DNA from: Diploptera punctata
Lineage: Eukaryota > Arthropoda > Insecta > Blattodea > Blaberidae
Length of the DNA stretch: 64,000 bases
Reading direction: 5' to 3'
Assembly (NCBI GenBank): GCA_030220185.1
Contig: JASPKZ010000422.1
Location: 124,001 to 188,000, forward strand
Shown: positions 54,501 to 62,232 of the stretch, piece by piece
Layout: the number at the start of each line of letters is the position of its first letter
Numbering within the stretch: the first letter of the stretch is position 1
Notes under the pieces: model-generated
Told to the model about the DNA's origin: nothing
Database searches by the model: none
The model's input: the letters and a program-made list of their open reading frames with translations, nothing else
Made by a program: the position numbers and the translations under genes

Positions 54501-55339
54501 GAGAATGAGAGGTCCAGGGTTCAAGTCCCAGTTCAAGCATTAATTTTTCTTTTAAAAAAAATTCCAATCTGTACTTTTCTTTATATTCAATTGGATATTT
54601 GATCTATATTGAAGTTTATTCTTATTTCTTTGCTTATTAATAACAAGTAAATATAATAAAAATAAACAAAAAGAAAGTTAATTGTGGATATTATTCATTT
54701 CATACGTCTCAATGATGTATAAATCATATTTGAAGAGAAAAATTACATGCTCAGCATATATAAGAAAAAAAATTGCATTTAGACTGGAACTTGCTCAGGT
54801 AACTCAGTCGGTAGAGTATTGGCCTAGAAAGCCAAAGATTCTGGGTTCAAGCCCTAGTTTGAGAGTATAATTTTTCTCTTCAAATATGTTAATTGTGAAA
54901 TTTGAAAATTAAGGTATTAATATTAAATTTTATTTCTTTCTTGATTTCCTCACTCACTGCCTTCCAGTAAAAATCCCATCTCTGCCATAAGAACTCCCTA
55001 ATGAAAGAATATAAATGTGAAACAAGTAGACATAATTTTGTTTTTATATAGGAAGGAAGCAAAGAAAGCAGTATTATTCATCTTGCAGAAGATATGTATC
55101 ACAAATTAGAATCTGTGAACAAACTAAAAAACAATGTTATCATTGACAATAGAACTGACTTAACTATTGGCAAGCGTGTGTATGAAGCAAGAAGAACTGG
55201 TTATCCGTACATTGTAGTTATCGGCAGGAAAGCAATGCAACAAGTTCCACTCTTTGAAGTATACGATGTGCTCAAAAATCATGAGACAAGTTTAGAAGAA
55301 TCACCTTTGATTGATTATTTTACACAACTTTGTAAATAA
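27398..55339 (+). CDS. PARS2: Mitochondrial prolyl-tRNA synthetase, complete
   Basis: Charges mitochondrial tRNA-Pro with proline; a nuclear gene whose product is expected in the mitochondrial matrix. Six exons join in phase: 27398 (or 27434)-27577, 32443-32694, 37336-37597, 48445-48629, 53342-53557 and 55052-55339, giving about 460 codons, close to the animal family (about 475). Class II synthetase motif 1 lies near residue 108 ([11 protein letters not shown]), motif 2 at about 176 ([14 protein letters not shown]), and motif 3 at about 325-333 (GSYGLGMTR). The C-terminal exon carries the anticodon-binding domain ([19 protein letters not shown]). The bacterial-type insertion domain is absent, as in mitochondrial enzymes. 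Introns are 4.9, 4.6, 10.8, 4.7 and 1.5 kb and are full of mobile elements. No coding disruption was seen. Confidence 0.95.
27598..28682. other. PARS2 intron 1 sequence, no recognised element
   Basis: No protein family or terminal repeats seen. A lysine-rich 88-codon minus ORF at 28358-28624 has no recognised domain. Confidence 0.4.
28683..28762 (+). repeat. Very short 5'-truncated non-LTR copy
   Basis: Matches 22808-22880 almost base for base, ending in (GAAGAA)n: only the last ~75 bp of the family at 21381-22880. Confidence 0.85.
29450..31870 (+). pseudogene. Ty1/copia LTR retrotransposon, highly decayed
   Basis: Integrase core at about 30236: [20 protein letters not shown] with a broken NPEQNG region. 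RT at about 31200-31780: [65 protein letters not shown] (YVDDM in family; D to G here). Gag/protease traces 29540-29900. No LTRs were located. Interrupted by a SINE-like repeat at about 30480-30842. Inside PARS2 intron 1, same orientation. Confidence 0.75.
30545..30842 (-). repeat. tRNA-derived SINE, third family
   Basis: Minus strand: GGGCTAGTGGTCAGTGTTTC (A box) ... GTCCCGGGTTCGATTCCTGG (B box), followed by a body including TCAAGGTGCCTCGACATAAG. Inserted in the copia remnant. Confidence 0.7.
31871..32442. other. PARS2 intron 1, end; no element recognised
   Basis: AT-rich, with no supported feature before the exon 2 acceptor at 32442. Traces of a decayed transposase may be present on the minus strand (31960-32200), not firm. 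Confidence 0.35.
32443..32694 (+). CDS. PARS2: PARS2 coding exon 2
   Basis: A 252-bp phase 0-0 exon (84 codons) with a TTTTGCAG acceptor and a GTAGGT donor. It covers the start of the catalytic core, including class II motif 1 ([11 protein letters not shown]) and the [20 protein letters not shown] segment typical of prolyl-tRNA synthetases. Confidence 0.95.
32955..33145 (-). pseudogene. Non-LTR retrotransposon 3' end fragment
   Basis: (GAT)n tail at 32955-32967 and the reverse complement of a GR-x-MKRWxE-type tail; same kind of 3' end as 48752 and 55677. Short and decayed. Confidence 0.55.
33911..33952. mobile_element. 42-bp insertion with 10-bp TSD
   Basis: TTAATTTGAT at 33901-33910 and 33953-33962. 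The inserted 42 bp (AATCAATTGAGTTGGTGTTT...) also occurs at about 9677-9718 in the left arm of the PLE palindrome, where the opposite arm lacks it. Nature unknown; perhaps the extreme 3' tip of a retroelement. Confidence 0.6.
33990..34180 (-). repeat. tRNA-like SINE, left partner of an inverted pair
   Basis: AAAGAGAAAAAAATTAC then an inverted B box (GGGATTTGAACCCAAGATC). Inverted relative to 35510-35740, which carries the same tail and GTGAATGATG sequence; the mariner 34222-35505 lies between them. Confidence 0.65.
34222..35505 (-). pseudogene. mariner-like transposon with broken transposase
   Basis: Ends are inverted: GTCTGTAACTCACTCTCTAT at the left and TGATAAGTCACTCCCTATTT (complement) at the right, both followed by TTTTTAAACACTTATAATTT. 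The minus strand reads [39 protein letters not shown], the C-terminal signature of mariner-type transposases. The usual QxDGAP reads QNEAPPP, stop codons occur, and frameshifts are visible, so it is dead. Confidence 0.85.
35510..35740 (+). repeat. tRNA-like SINE, right partner of an inverted pair
   Basis: A box (GACCAGGTAGCATAATGGTA), B box (GGGTTCAAATAC), then AAATTTTTCTCTTCAAATTA tail. Complement of 33960-34180. Confidence 0.7.
35750..37335. other. PARS2 intron 2; mostly unrecognised, one inverted SINE pair
   Basis: 36385-36495 holds two abutting inverted SINE heads: TATTTGAAGAGAAAAATATA ... GTTTGAACCC and its mirror, with a very short spacer. The rest shows no recognised element. Confidence 0.55.
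37336..37597 (+). CDS. PARS2: PARS2 coding exon 3
   Basis: A 262-bp exon beginning [10 protein letters not shown] with a TTTTCAG acceptor. It contains motif 2 ([14 protein letters not shown]) and [10 protein letters not shown], and ends one base into a codon before GTAAGC. Confidence 0.96.
38160..38840 (+). pseudogene. Penelope-like element 3' part with hammerhead
   Basis: [20 protein letters not shown] (RT C-terminus), then [56 protein letters not shown] (GIY-YIG), with a stop at about 38548. The hammerhead follows: CTGAAGA 38735-38741, stem II GGACAA/TTGTCT, GAAA 38759-38762, CC/GG stem III, predicted cut after A38771, stem I TGA/TCA. End segment shared with 1380-1490. Confidence 0.85.
40194..40800 (-). 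pseudogene. Non-LTR fragment at centre of PLE palindrome
   Basis: Minus strand: [50 protein letters not shown], with a (GAT)n tail at 40194. Same family as 21381-22880. Confidence 0.82.
40815..41170 (+). pseudogene. PLE GIY-YIG endonuclease, right arm
   Basis: [77 protein letters not shown]. Open frame for about 120 codons, the best-preserved endonuclease in the window. A hammerhead-like segment follows at 41192-41228. Confidence 0.88.
41990..43025 (+). pseudogene. Non-LTR RT 3' part, split by a PLE palindrome
   Basis: [40 protein letters not shown], then, after the insertion 42315-42579, [39 protein letters not shown] and [15 protein letters not shown]. Same family as 4172-4640. With the insert and one target copy removed the reading frame is continuous across the site. 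Confidence 0.88.
42315..42579. mobile_element. 265-bp palindrome with two inverted hammerheads, 12-bp TSD
   Basis: ATATCAAACCAT at 42303-42314 and 42580-42591. Arms meet near 42468. On the plus strand CTGACGA (42496-42502), GGAG/CTCC stem II, GAAA (42517-42520), CTGCAG, TA, with a predicted cut after A42528; CTA before the core pairs with TAG after the cut. The minus-strand copy sits at 42441-42410. AACACTATGAGGTT is near the left edge. No coding sequence. Confidence 0.82.
43050..44940 (+). pseudogene. Jockey-like non-LTR fragment with RNase H, split by a PLE palindrome
   Basis: [13 protein letters not shown] at about 43308, [20 protein letters not shown] at about 43505 and, after the insertion, [10 protein letters not shown] and [17 protein letters not shown] (RNase H) to about 44930. 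Multiple stops. The PLE palindrome 43839-44623 lies within it. Confidence 0.7.
43839..44623. mobile_element. 785-bp near-perfect PLE palindrome, 12-bp TSD
   Basis: AATAATATTAGA at 43827-43838 and 44624-44635. Arms of about 360 bp are essentially identical, meeting at TTTCTCC-AAT-GGAGAAA (about 44206-44222). Each arm encodes the PLE GIY-YIG C-terminal segment ([54 protein letters not shown]) and a hammerhead-like core (CTGAAGA 44491-44497, AAAACA/TGTTTT stem II, GAAAC, AT, GTC). Confidence 0.87.
45148..45235 (+). repeat. tRNA-like SINE head
   Basis: GCTAGCTCAGGTGGTAGCAT (A box) and GGGTCAATACCTGG (weak B box), then a T-rich segment. tRNA-derived repeat rather than a functional tRNA. Confidence 0.45.
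45677..47271 (+). pseudogene. Tc1 transposase (DD34E), interrupted
   Basis: [20 protein letters not shown] begins the paired helix-turn-helix DNA-binding part. A frameshift near 45840 leads to [16 protein letters not shown] and [19 protein letters not shown]; the 597-bp insertion follows. The catalytic part resumes with [20 protein letters not shown] (first D), FQPDNAS (second D) and [12 protein letters not shown] (E, 34 residues on). A TAA at 46921-46923 is a further break. With the insertion removed, [15 protein letters not shown] is in frame across the site. Confidence 0.9.
46013..46609 (+). mobile_element. PIF/Harbinger-type MITE, 597 bp, TTA TSD
   Basis: GGGTCGCATGTT at the left and its complement AACATACGACCC at the right, flanked by TTA (46010-46012, 46610-46612). 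It carries an ORF start [20 protein letters not shown] then [18 protein letters not shown] (46228-46428), reminiscent of the N-terminus of Harbinger transposases, but no DDE domain: a deletion derivative. Confidence 0.82.
47546..48444. other. PARS2 intron 3 end; nothing recognised
   Basis: AT-rich sequence up to the exon 4 acceptor. No protein motif, terminal repeat or tRNA-like element seen. Confidence 0.4.
48445..48629 (+). CDS. PARS2: PARS2 coding exon 4
   Basis: A 185-bp exon encoding [15 protein letters not shown] and two CxxC pairs (CSSCGH, CDKCGS) in the region where the family often has a small cysteine-rich segment. TTTTCAG acceptor, GTAAAT donor, and phases match exons 3 and 5. Confidence 0.94.
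48752..49130 (-). pseudogene. Probable non-LTR 3' end, decayed
   Basis: Begins CATTATCATCATC, then GCCATGTACTAGATCTGGTG and GGCCTATTACAATC, resembling the GAT-tailed 3' ends at 10869, 32955 and 40194. No clean peptide. Confidence 0.45.
49137..49541. mobile_element. Palindromic PLE end
   Basis: Inverted arms (about 49140-49250 and 49405-49500) with GACTCACCTCGTATTTATGA and complement. The right arm holds CTGAAAA, an AGCAA/TTGCT stem II, GAAAC, CAGG, GTC with flanking GCA/TGC pairing. Ends AACCTCATGGTGTTAATT. The middle retains [13 protein letters not shown] PLE C-terminus. The target duplication (ATTACTT) is only partly convincing. Confidence 0.7.
49655..49870 (-). pseudogene. mariner transposase C-terminal fragment
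   Basis: Minus strand [20 protein letters not shown], the SPDL-x(2)-CDFFLWG signature with the final catalytic D replaced by N. Only about 70 codons remain. Confidence 0.75.
49990..51687 (-). pseudogene. DDE_3-type transposase, broken
   Basis: ATG at 51687 (minus): [36 protein letters not shown]. Downstream: [20 protein letters not shown] (50858-50907, catalytic D), [16 protein letters not shown], then after an inverted SINE pair (50404-50770) [20 protein letters not shown] (50273-50314, catalytic E). This matches an insect IS630-like family with VVMDNAPYH and YHCELNPIE boxes. Several stops and frameshifts. Terminal repeats not located. Confidence 0.8.
50404..50770. repeat. Inverted pair of tRNA-like SINEs
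   Basis: Starts TATTTGAAGAGAAAAATTTT, a minus tRNA-like head (AGCTCAGTTGGTAGAGCGTT; GGTTCGAGTC), a body, and a second TTTTTCTCTTCAAATATAAT with the AATTTATCTTTCAGTG tail at 50700-50740. The head keeps a six-pair acceptor-like stem (TCGCCT/AGGCGA) but a poor T arm. Confidence 0.7.
51800..52360. repeat. SINE copies forming a palindrome
   Basis: Three tRNA-like heads: 51820-51905 (minus), 52125-52205 (minus), 52218-52285 (plus). Sequence 52040-52210 is the inverse of 52217-52360, with GGTTTAGATCG-type spacer. Heads read GCTCAGGTAGCTCNGGTGGT ... CCGGGTTCAAGTCCCGG. Confidence 0.8.
52361..53341. other. PARS2 intron 4 end; nothing recognised
   Basis: Two short ORFs (52551-52745 minus, 52876-53106 plus) show no known motif. 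Confidence 0.4.
53342..53557 (+). CDS. PARS2: PARS2 coding exon 5
   Basis: A 216-bp phase 0-0 exon starting [12 protein letters not shown] and containing class II motif 3 ([16 protein letters not shown]), followed by [24 protein letters not shown] acceptor, GTAAGC donor. Confidence 0.96.
53735..53945. repeat. Inverted pair of tRNA-like SINEs
   Basis: AATATTTGAAAAGAAAAATG ... GGGATTTGAACCTGAAACTT (minus head) meets GTAGCATACTGGATAGCATA ... GATTCAAGTCCTGG (plus head) and AATTTTTCTTTTCAAAATAA. The halves are complementary with a spacer of a few bases. Confidence 0.75.
53966..54322 (+). repeat. Full-length tRNA-derived SINE, 13-bp TSD
   Basis: ATATTAAGCTTAC at 53953-53965 and 54323-54335. Head with A box (CTCGAGGTAGCGTGCTG) and B box (GGGTTCGATCCCCGG), conserved GGTGAGGTTTTTATCGGGG core, (CAT)n at 54140-54190, and the AGCTACCACACC...GGGCAGAATTACTATGGATG end. 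The reference copy for this family in the window. Confidence 0.93.
54465..54895 (+). repeat. Two tRNA-like SINE copies
   Basis: 54470-54560: AGAGGTCCAGGGTTCAAGTC then AATTTTTCTTTTAAAA. 54725-54892: an inverted TTTGAAGAGAAAAATTACAT piece, then CTTGCTCAGGTAACTCAGTC (A box), GGGTTCAAGCCCTAG (B box) and AATTTTTCTCTTCAAATATG. Confidence 0.75.
55052..55339 (+). CDS. PARS2: PARS2 terminal coding exon
   Basis: Ninety-five codons plus TAA at 55337-55339, encoding the anticodon-binding domain: [42 protein letters not shown] at the C-terminus. TATATAG acceptor. No canonical AATAAA was identified immediately downstream. Confidence 0.95.
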   Translation, partial: EGSKESSIIHLAEDMYHKLESVNKLKNNVIIDNRTDLTIGKRVYEARRTGYPYIVVIGRKAMQQVPLFEVYDVLKNHETSLEESPLIDYFTQLCK

Positions 55340-55676
55340 TAATAGAAATAATGCAACATAGTTATTATATTTTTTATTTGTCTTCACTATTTTTTACCAT
55401 GTTTTTATTTTCTTGCACCTCCTCCTTTCTTCATTCATTCTCATAATTTAATCACAATATTTTAGATCTTTTCCTACGCCCCTTTTCAAAGTCATTGCCT
55501 CTTTTCTCTTGCAGATTTTTCTTCTCTCTTAGTGCAGGATCCAGTTCTTGACAATTTAATAGATGATTTGAATTGATATTGTATTGACTATTACAAAGAA
55601 TAATTTATGGAGCTGTAAAATTATCAAAGGCAAGAACTAATTAGGAACTAAGAATATCATATCAGTAAGCTGTACT

Positions 55677-55870
55677 CATCATCATCATTTATTTAGCTCG
55701 ATAGCCCATCATGAGTCCTGGCTGTTCAAAGAAGTCTCTGCCATTCATCCCTGTTCCTTGCCACATCCATACAATTTCTTACTCCAATTGCTCTGGCATC
55801 TTCCTTCACATTGTCCTCCCACCTTATTTTTGGTCTTCCTCTCTACCTGCATCCTCTTATCTATAATGAC
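55677..55870 (-). pseudogene. Non-LTR retrotransposon 3' end fragment
   Basis: Minus strand RGRPKIRWEDNVKEDARAIG, VRNCMDVARNRDEWQRLL, then a (GAT)n tail at 55677. A further EN-RT family. Confidence 0.85.
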
Positions 55871-56084
55871 GTAGCCCATTGCTGAGCCATAGCCTCTCCT
55901 TTGTAAGGAGCTACTAGACCAAGTTCATTTTTAGTTACCTTATTTGCTCATAGATGTCATAGATGGCAAGCGGTCAACACACCGACACAATGAGACATCT
56001 AGCAGGCAACTGGTATTACTAGGATGTTGAAGTCGGTAAATTTTGCTTAGAGGCCTTTTTTATTCAGGCTTAAGGAACTTTTAC

Positions 56085-56255
56085 AAACATGAAAAATCTT
56101 CAGACTCAGGACTCACGGCTTAAAGTCCCTCCCAGAGGACTTGCTCCTTGGATTATTCCGTCCTAAAAAATTCCATCGACCCCAGTCAGGTTTGAACCCG
56201 CGACCCTTGGTACTAGAGGCAAGGAGCATAACCACTAGTCCACTATGGCCAACAG
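56085..56255 (-). repeat. tRNA-like SINE
   Basis: Minus strand: GGACTAGTGGTTATGCTCCT (A box), GGGTCGCGGGTTCAAACCTG (B box), followed by a body with GTCCTCTGGGAGGGAC. Confidence 0.65.
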
Positions 56256-56359
56256 AAACCTATACTGGTCCTGATAATTAAGGCAGATAACTCCAATCGT
56301 GGGGACATATTCAAATAACAGATAAAAATAGGTGTAACTAATTTTAGGATATCCAAGAG

Positions 56360-56535
56360 TCAGAGATTTAGGGGACTCCCTTGTACAAGATGGCTGGATG
56401 ATGAGAATATCTGATGGATGTTGGAGGAGGAAAACAAAGCAACTTGGACTAGAATTGCTAAGGAGGACAAGACTCTTAATGGATCGTAGTGCCATGGAGT
56501 GAGTATTACAAAGCATACATGATGGATAGATAGTT
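56360..56535 (+). pseudogene. Non-LTR retrotransposon 3' end fragment
   Basis: TRLQDGWMMRISDGC-like and NKATWTRIAKEDKTLNGS peptides of a retrotransposon C-terminal tail, ending GATGGATAGATAG. Confidence 0.6.
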
Positions 56536-56769
56536 CATTATTCCAGTTTAATTGAAATGTTTTTTTAGGAGATCAATCATTTGCAAGCTTTTCCTTGGCC
56601 TCATAGTTGAATTCCACGTAAAATTTGACTTAACACATGGAAATTAAAGTTTTTTCCCCTGCTTCTTAAGGTGGTATATGGACAATTGAAAAGATTTTCA
56701 AGTACCTACATCACAAAATATTGTAAAATAAGAAGAAACCCATACATAAAGAATTATTAATTTATTTAA

Positions 56770-56965
56770 GAAAAACTGTATCACCTCACCTCATATTCTT
56801 CTTATTATTAGACCAGTTTTGGGACTTAATTAGGTTCCATCCTCAGTACTTTCATGACCATTGTTATGCCATCTTGAAGAGCCATCTCCTGAAACTTGTC
56901 TAATAAGAAAAAGGTTATGAGGTCAGGTGATACAATTTTTCTTAAATAATACCTCATAATGTTAG
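56770..56965. mobile_element. Partly palindromic PLE end
   Basis: TCACCTCACCTCATATTCTT and the near-complement TATGAGGTCAGGTGATA; AACTGTATCACC and complement at the edges. The minus strand contains CTGAGGA with a GGAAC/GTCCC-like stem and AAAAC; the plus strand has TTGAAGA ... GAAAC, TT, GTC. Right end TACCTCATAATGTTA. No clear TSD. Confidence 0.65.
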
Positions 56966-58430
56966 TTCCAAGAAAGACAGTTGTTATTCATTTTAATTTA
57001 AACTCTTACACCACACAGAAGCCTTTGTTGTTATTGTATGATAGTAACTAAAGTTTATTAGAACATAAAACTCAAAACAAGTATTGTGTAACTCCTCCCG
57101 TATATATCCTGAATTCACAATTGCTTATTGAAATAAAATTGAAAACTTCACAGAGATTATTATTTTACTCTCACTCTGTAAAAATGATATCATTCTACAG
57201 TTACATACCGATATAAAACCATACATTTTAAGGATGATTTATTTTAAAGATAGAAATTCCATATTTTCTGTTAAAGAGATTAAAACCTACATATATAAAT
57301 GTTTTGAAGAGAAAAAGTAGTGTTCCAGGAGCGGCTATTCAGGAGAAGTAGGTGACGTGCCACTTCACCTTATTTTTACCAAAATTATTTTTAAATTTTA
57401 TTTTCTTTATCACAAATATTGGTTTTACTAGTAACATATTTCCATGCTGTAGCCAAGCGGTTAAGGCAGGAAGCCTTGGCGCAGAGCTACGGGACTTGCG
57501 CTGGTTCGAGTCTCCATGGAGGAAATGCTCTAATTTTGTCATTTTCTTGTACTATTTATTAACTCCACTTCCCATAACCTCAAAAAAAGCATTTTTGAAT
57601 CGCAAAATTATACCAAAATTTAAAATTTTCAACAAATTCCGGAGAATTTTTAGTTCTATTCGCGAAATTTTCATAGTGCATTTTTAAACACTTTGGTTTC
57701 CATCTTCTTTTTAACTGCCATATCTGTTTCCTCCATGCAGTCTTTCAAAGAGAAGTGGTTGCAACACAGTTCACAACATAGAGGTAATATTTTCTGTCCT
57801 CATGCTCAAATATGGTCTCTCCATAGATTTTAAGTTCTATGGTCAATATGAATTCCAAGAAATACAAATTATATTAATGTGTAAGATAAGTTTTTTCCCC
57901 CTAAATTTTTGCTACATAATCATCAATTTTATATCAATCATTATTAAGTAATAGTATGTTCAAATCTGAAGAAAACATTTCTTTAAGTATAAGCAGTAAC
58001 CTGCCAAATTTGAATAAGCTAACAATGGACCATGAGTAATTATATCATATTGATAAATATTATTATTCCTAATTTAATTAAAACAGAGAATTTAATTATG
58101 TAAACACATTTTTTTATTGGATTACATGTTTATAACATGGATTTTTAACAAAATGTAACAAAACAAATTCTGGCAGTTTAAACAACAATGGTCATGAGCA
58201 ATTTTAATTCCCCCTCTTTCCCCCTTCAAACTTTGTTTCAATCAACAGATACATTCAGTAAATGTGAAATATATACCTTGGTCAGTTTGTGTTTTACTTC
58301 AGTCTCAAGTAATTTTCATTATCATTTGTTTTTTTAATTTTCTACCTATTGTCATGCCGAAACCAAGTGTGTCAGCCACTCTTATGAATGAGAATGCAGA
58401 GATACTCACCATGGTTTCTTTTTCTTAAAA
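56966..58430. other. Intergenic, largely unrecognised
   Basis: Contains a tRNA-like sequence at about 57447-57525 (CTGTAGCCAAGCGGTTAAGGC ... GGTTCGAGTC, with a seven-pair acceptor-like TTCCATG/CATGGAG) whose T stem does not pair, so a repeat or pseudogene rather than a tRNA gene. Otherwise nothing recognised. Confidence 0.45.
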
Positions 58431-58435
58431 GATAA

Positions 58436-59195
58436 ATTTTCCCTGGAACAATTATCGTGGTTTCGTCTAAGAGATCGTAGAACTGTCCATTCCCTATCCC
58501 TTCTCTATAAAATACTTCACACATCATCGCCTAATTATTTATCATGCCGCTTCATCAGACTATCCGACACACATAATCTTGACACTCGATCCCATCAGCA
58601 CATTGTCCTTTATATCCCGCCTCATCACACTGTATATTATTCATTATCTTTTATAGTGTCACTTACCAAAAACATGGAATTCCCTTCCACCCTATGTCAG
58701 AGACTGTCAAACTATAACATCCTTCAAAAACAAACTAAAGAATTATTTAATAACAAACTAACTTATACACCTCACTGATAGTATTCTTTTAGCAATATTA
58801 ATATATTTATTTATGTAAATAATATTAAGAATAAATATTTTTATTTGTTTTGTTTTAAATATTGTATAATCGTAAAATTAGTTTTCTATATCTCATTATT
58901 TTCCTGTTTTTTATATACACTAGACAGGGACAATTTAATATGTCTTGCTTGTATACATTTTATTATTAGTTTTAGTCTTAATTTTAACTAATATTAACTG
59001 GTTGTATTATAGATCGTAATATGTATATTAGATATTATCTTTTGATCAAATTTTTACTTAGTGTTTAATATTAGAGTTAATTAAGATTGTTATATTCTTA
59101 TGTAATATATGTTTGTCCTGGTGAGTGGAAGAGAAGGCCACATGGCCTTAACTCCACCAGGCTAAATAAATCTTAAAATCTTAAATCTTAGTAAT
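58436..59195 (+). pseudogene. CR1/Daphne-type non-LTR 3' end
   Basis: WFRLRDRRTVHSLSLLYKIL, RLSDTHNLDTRSHQHIVLYI, PPHHTVYYSLSF and FKNKLKEL-like peptides: the RT C-terminal signature (L-x-R-R...LLHKIL...TRS) of CR1-like elements. The 3' end has GTGGAAGAGAAGGCCACATG and AAATCTTAAAATCTTAAATC repeats. Confidence 0.8.
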
Positions 59196-59409
59196 TGTAT
59201 GCATTTTAGTGTATTAAAATCAATATCAATTGTACAAGCTAAAATTAACCTTAAACTACTTATTGGGTTTAATATACTAAACTAGGATTAAAAAGACTCA
59301 GATTTACATTTTTTTAGAATAACACCTCCATATTCCCAATAACATCGAAATCTTGAAATTTTAAAAAGAATTTTCCCTAAAAATAAAACTACTTTCACGG
59401 ATCTCTAGT

Positions 59410-59500
59410 GATTGCACATGTGGATGTGAGGCCAGCAGCTGGCTGGTAGGCTAAGGGCCTTCTAGGCCTGTTGCGCCAGGAGAGGAGAGAGGAGTAACAT
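59410..59500 (+). repeat. Short interspersed repeat, also at 7486-7575
   Basis: GGATGTGAGGCCAGCAGCTG...GGCCTTCTAGGCC...GGAGAGG. Confidence 0.5.
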
Positions 59501-59855
59501 ATTTCTGTATTATTGTATGGCCCACGACCAGCACTGAAGTGAAGGATTCTTACTTTCCACTCTGCTTGACCTCTGGGGCAGAGCTTAGCTCGCTGGTCAC
59601 CATGATAACCATGACCTCACCTGCTGAGATCTAGTGTTACAAAATGCTCCAAGTAAAGTTGCCAAGAGGAAATTAGCCATCTGCTTCAAGGATTTATGTA
59701 TGAAATTATTTCATGTTGCACTATTCAGCTATTATTGTGGTGGTTTAAATATGAATCCTGTTTATGATGTAGTGAGTGTTTTATTGAAAACACCTTTTCA
59801 CATTGGAAAGATGAAGATAAAAAGGAAGTTTTAAATTGTAAGCATCCTACTGAAT

Positions 59856-62207
59856 CATAAATACACCTGGACGTCCCCAGATGGAGAAACTCGGAACCAG
59901 ATAGATCATGTATTAGTGGATAAACGCTGGCACAGTAGCATCATTGATGTTAGATCAGTTAGAGGGACAGACTGCAATTCAGATCATCATCTGGTCAGGG
60001 CGAAAATCAGACAACGGCTATCGCTTATGAGAGGAACAAACGCTAAAGATGATTCTGTAAAATATGAATTAAAAAACTTGAAAAATGATGAAATGCAGCA
60101 AGAATACCAAATCAAAATTGCTAATAGATTTGAAGTACTGGAATCTTCAGATGACAATGTGGCAAACGAAGAAGAAACTGATATAAATAAGGAATGGGAG
60201 GCTATAAGAGATACTATTAAATTGTCAGCATCAGAAAGCATTGGTTGTTTAAAAAGAGGCAAAACAAGAAATGGTTTGATGAGGAATGTGCCGACATTGT
60301 AAAGAAAAGAAAGGTAGCAAAAATTAAATGGTTACACGAGCCAAATGAGGTAAATTTAGAGCAATTGGGTAGTGTTAGACGGGAAACCACCAAGTTACTA
60401 AAGAGTAAAAAGAGGGAATATTTGAGAGAGAAGATTAATGATCTTGAAATGAATGCAAAAAATAGGAACATTAGAGAATTATATCAGGGAATTAGTATAG
60501 AGAAGAAAGGGTTTCAGGCTAGAACAAACATAATTCGGAATGAAAATGGGGATATGATTGCAGATTCCAAGAGTATATTAAATAGATGGAAAAGTTATTT
60601 TAATCAGCTATTAAATGTACAACACAACAGGACATTGAGGAGGATAAGTTACAGACAGCAGAAATGCTAGTCGCAGAGCCAAGTGCATTAGAGGTTGAAA
60701 TGGCAATTGAAAAATTGAAGATGTATAAAGCATCAGGTTCAGATGAGATCCCAGCAGAACTGATAAAATCAGGGGGAGAAAAATTGATGGACAAGATACG
60801 CTGTTTGCTTAGTATGATTTGGGAAAAAGAAGCTCTTCCAGATGAATGGAAGGAATCAATTATCGTACCAATTTATAAGAAAGGAGATAAAACTGATTGT
60901 AACAACTACAGGGGCATCTCATTACTTTCAACTTCGTACAAAATTCTAACAAATATATTAGTCAGCAGACTTACTCCCTATATTGATGACATTCTAGGAG
61001 ATCATCAATGTGCATTTAGAAGAAACAGGTCTACAACAGATCAGATTTTTAGTATAAGACAGATTTTAGAAAAGAAATGGGAATATAATGGTACTGTTCA
61101 TCAACTATACGTAGACTTCCAAAAAGCATATGATTCAATTAAGAGGGAGAAGTTATATAGTATCCTGCTGGAGTTCGGAATTCCTAAAAAGTTAGTTAGA
61201 CTTATACGAATGTGTCTAAATGGCTCGACGAGTAGGGTGCGTGTAGGCAAACAGTTTTCAGACACTTTGAAATCCAGAATGGGTTGAAGCAAGGAGATGC
61301 ACTATCTCCTCTACTATTTAATTTTGTACTAGAGCATGCCATTAAATCTTTAGAGAATGAGGAAGGCTTACAACTGAATGGTATTAATAAGCTATTAGTT
61401 TATGCTGATGATGTAGTACTACTGGCCGATAGCGAGGAGATACTAAAGGCCAACACGCACACACTATTGAGTAACACTAAGAAATTAGGACTGGAAGTAA
61501 ATATCAGTAAAACTAAATATATGGTCTCACGTAGAAATACATTATATAATGGAAATGGACAGCTAATGACAAATGAGGGAAATTTTGAGGAATTGGCTGA
61601 ATTCAAATACCTAGGAACAATAATCACAAATAGGAATGAGATGCACAAAGAAATTAAACATAGGCTCAATTCTGGAAATGCATGCTATTATGCATTGCAG
61701 AGACTTTTGATGTCCCAACTCCTTTCAAAAAACGTTAAGCTGAAAATATATAAAACTATTATTCTACCAGTTATATTATATGGGTGCGAAACATGGACTC
61801 TTACTTTAAGGGAGGAAAGGAGATTACGAGTATTTGAGAATAAAGTTCTTAGGAAAATTTTTGGACCAAAGAGAGATGAACAGACAGGTGAATGGAGAAG
61901 ACTACATAACAATGAACTACATGGTCTTTATAGGAAGCCAGATATAATAAGAACAGTTAAGTCCCGTAGACTGCGATGGGCAGGACATGTTGCGCGTATG
62001 GGGAATGAAAGACGTGCATGGAAGCTTCTTGTAGGAAAGCCAGAAGGAAAACGCCCAGTTGGTAGACCAAGAATGAGGTGGGAGAACAACATTAACTATG
62101 ATTTGAGGGAAGTAGATTATACAGGGAATGATTGGAAAGCATTAGCTCAGGATAGGGATGTATGGAGAGCTTATGTCCGTGCGGCCATGAACCTACGGGT
62201 TCGATAG
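59856..62207 (+). pseudogene. Endonuclease C-terminus and reverse transcriptase, near-intact
   Basis: After the endonuclease remnant, KKWFDEECADIVKKRKVAKI leads into [91 protein letters not shown] (YADD), [40 protein letters not shown] and [20 protein letters not shown]. Only four frame changes (about 60250, 60660, 61270 region), so a relatively young copy. Confidence 0.92.
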
Positions 62208-62232
62208 TGCCAGTGAGTAAGTAAGTAAGTAA
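59856..62232 (+). mobile_element. 5'-truncated EN-RT retrotransposon, 19-bp TSD
   Basis: GTAAGCATCCTACTGAATC at 59837-59855 and 62233-62251. Begins within the endonuclease (NHKYTWTSPDGETRNQIDHV, SDHHLV) and ends with (TAAG)n. Family also at 3760-4171 and 19824-20759. Confidence 0.92.

Noticed and set aside
57447..57525. A functional tRNA gene (Leu/Ser-like)
   Set aside because: A and B boxes and an acceptor-like stem exist, but the T stem does not pair and no sensible anticodon arm fits.
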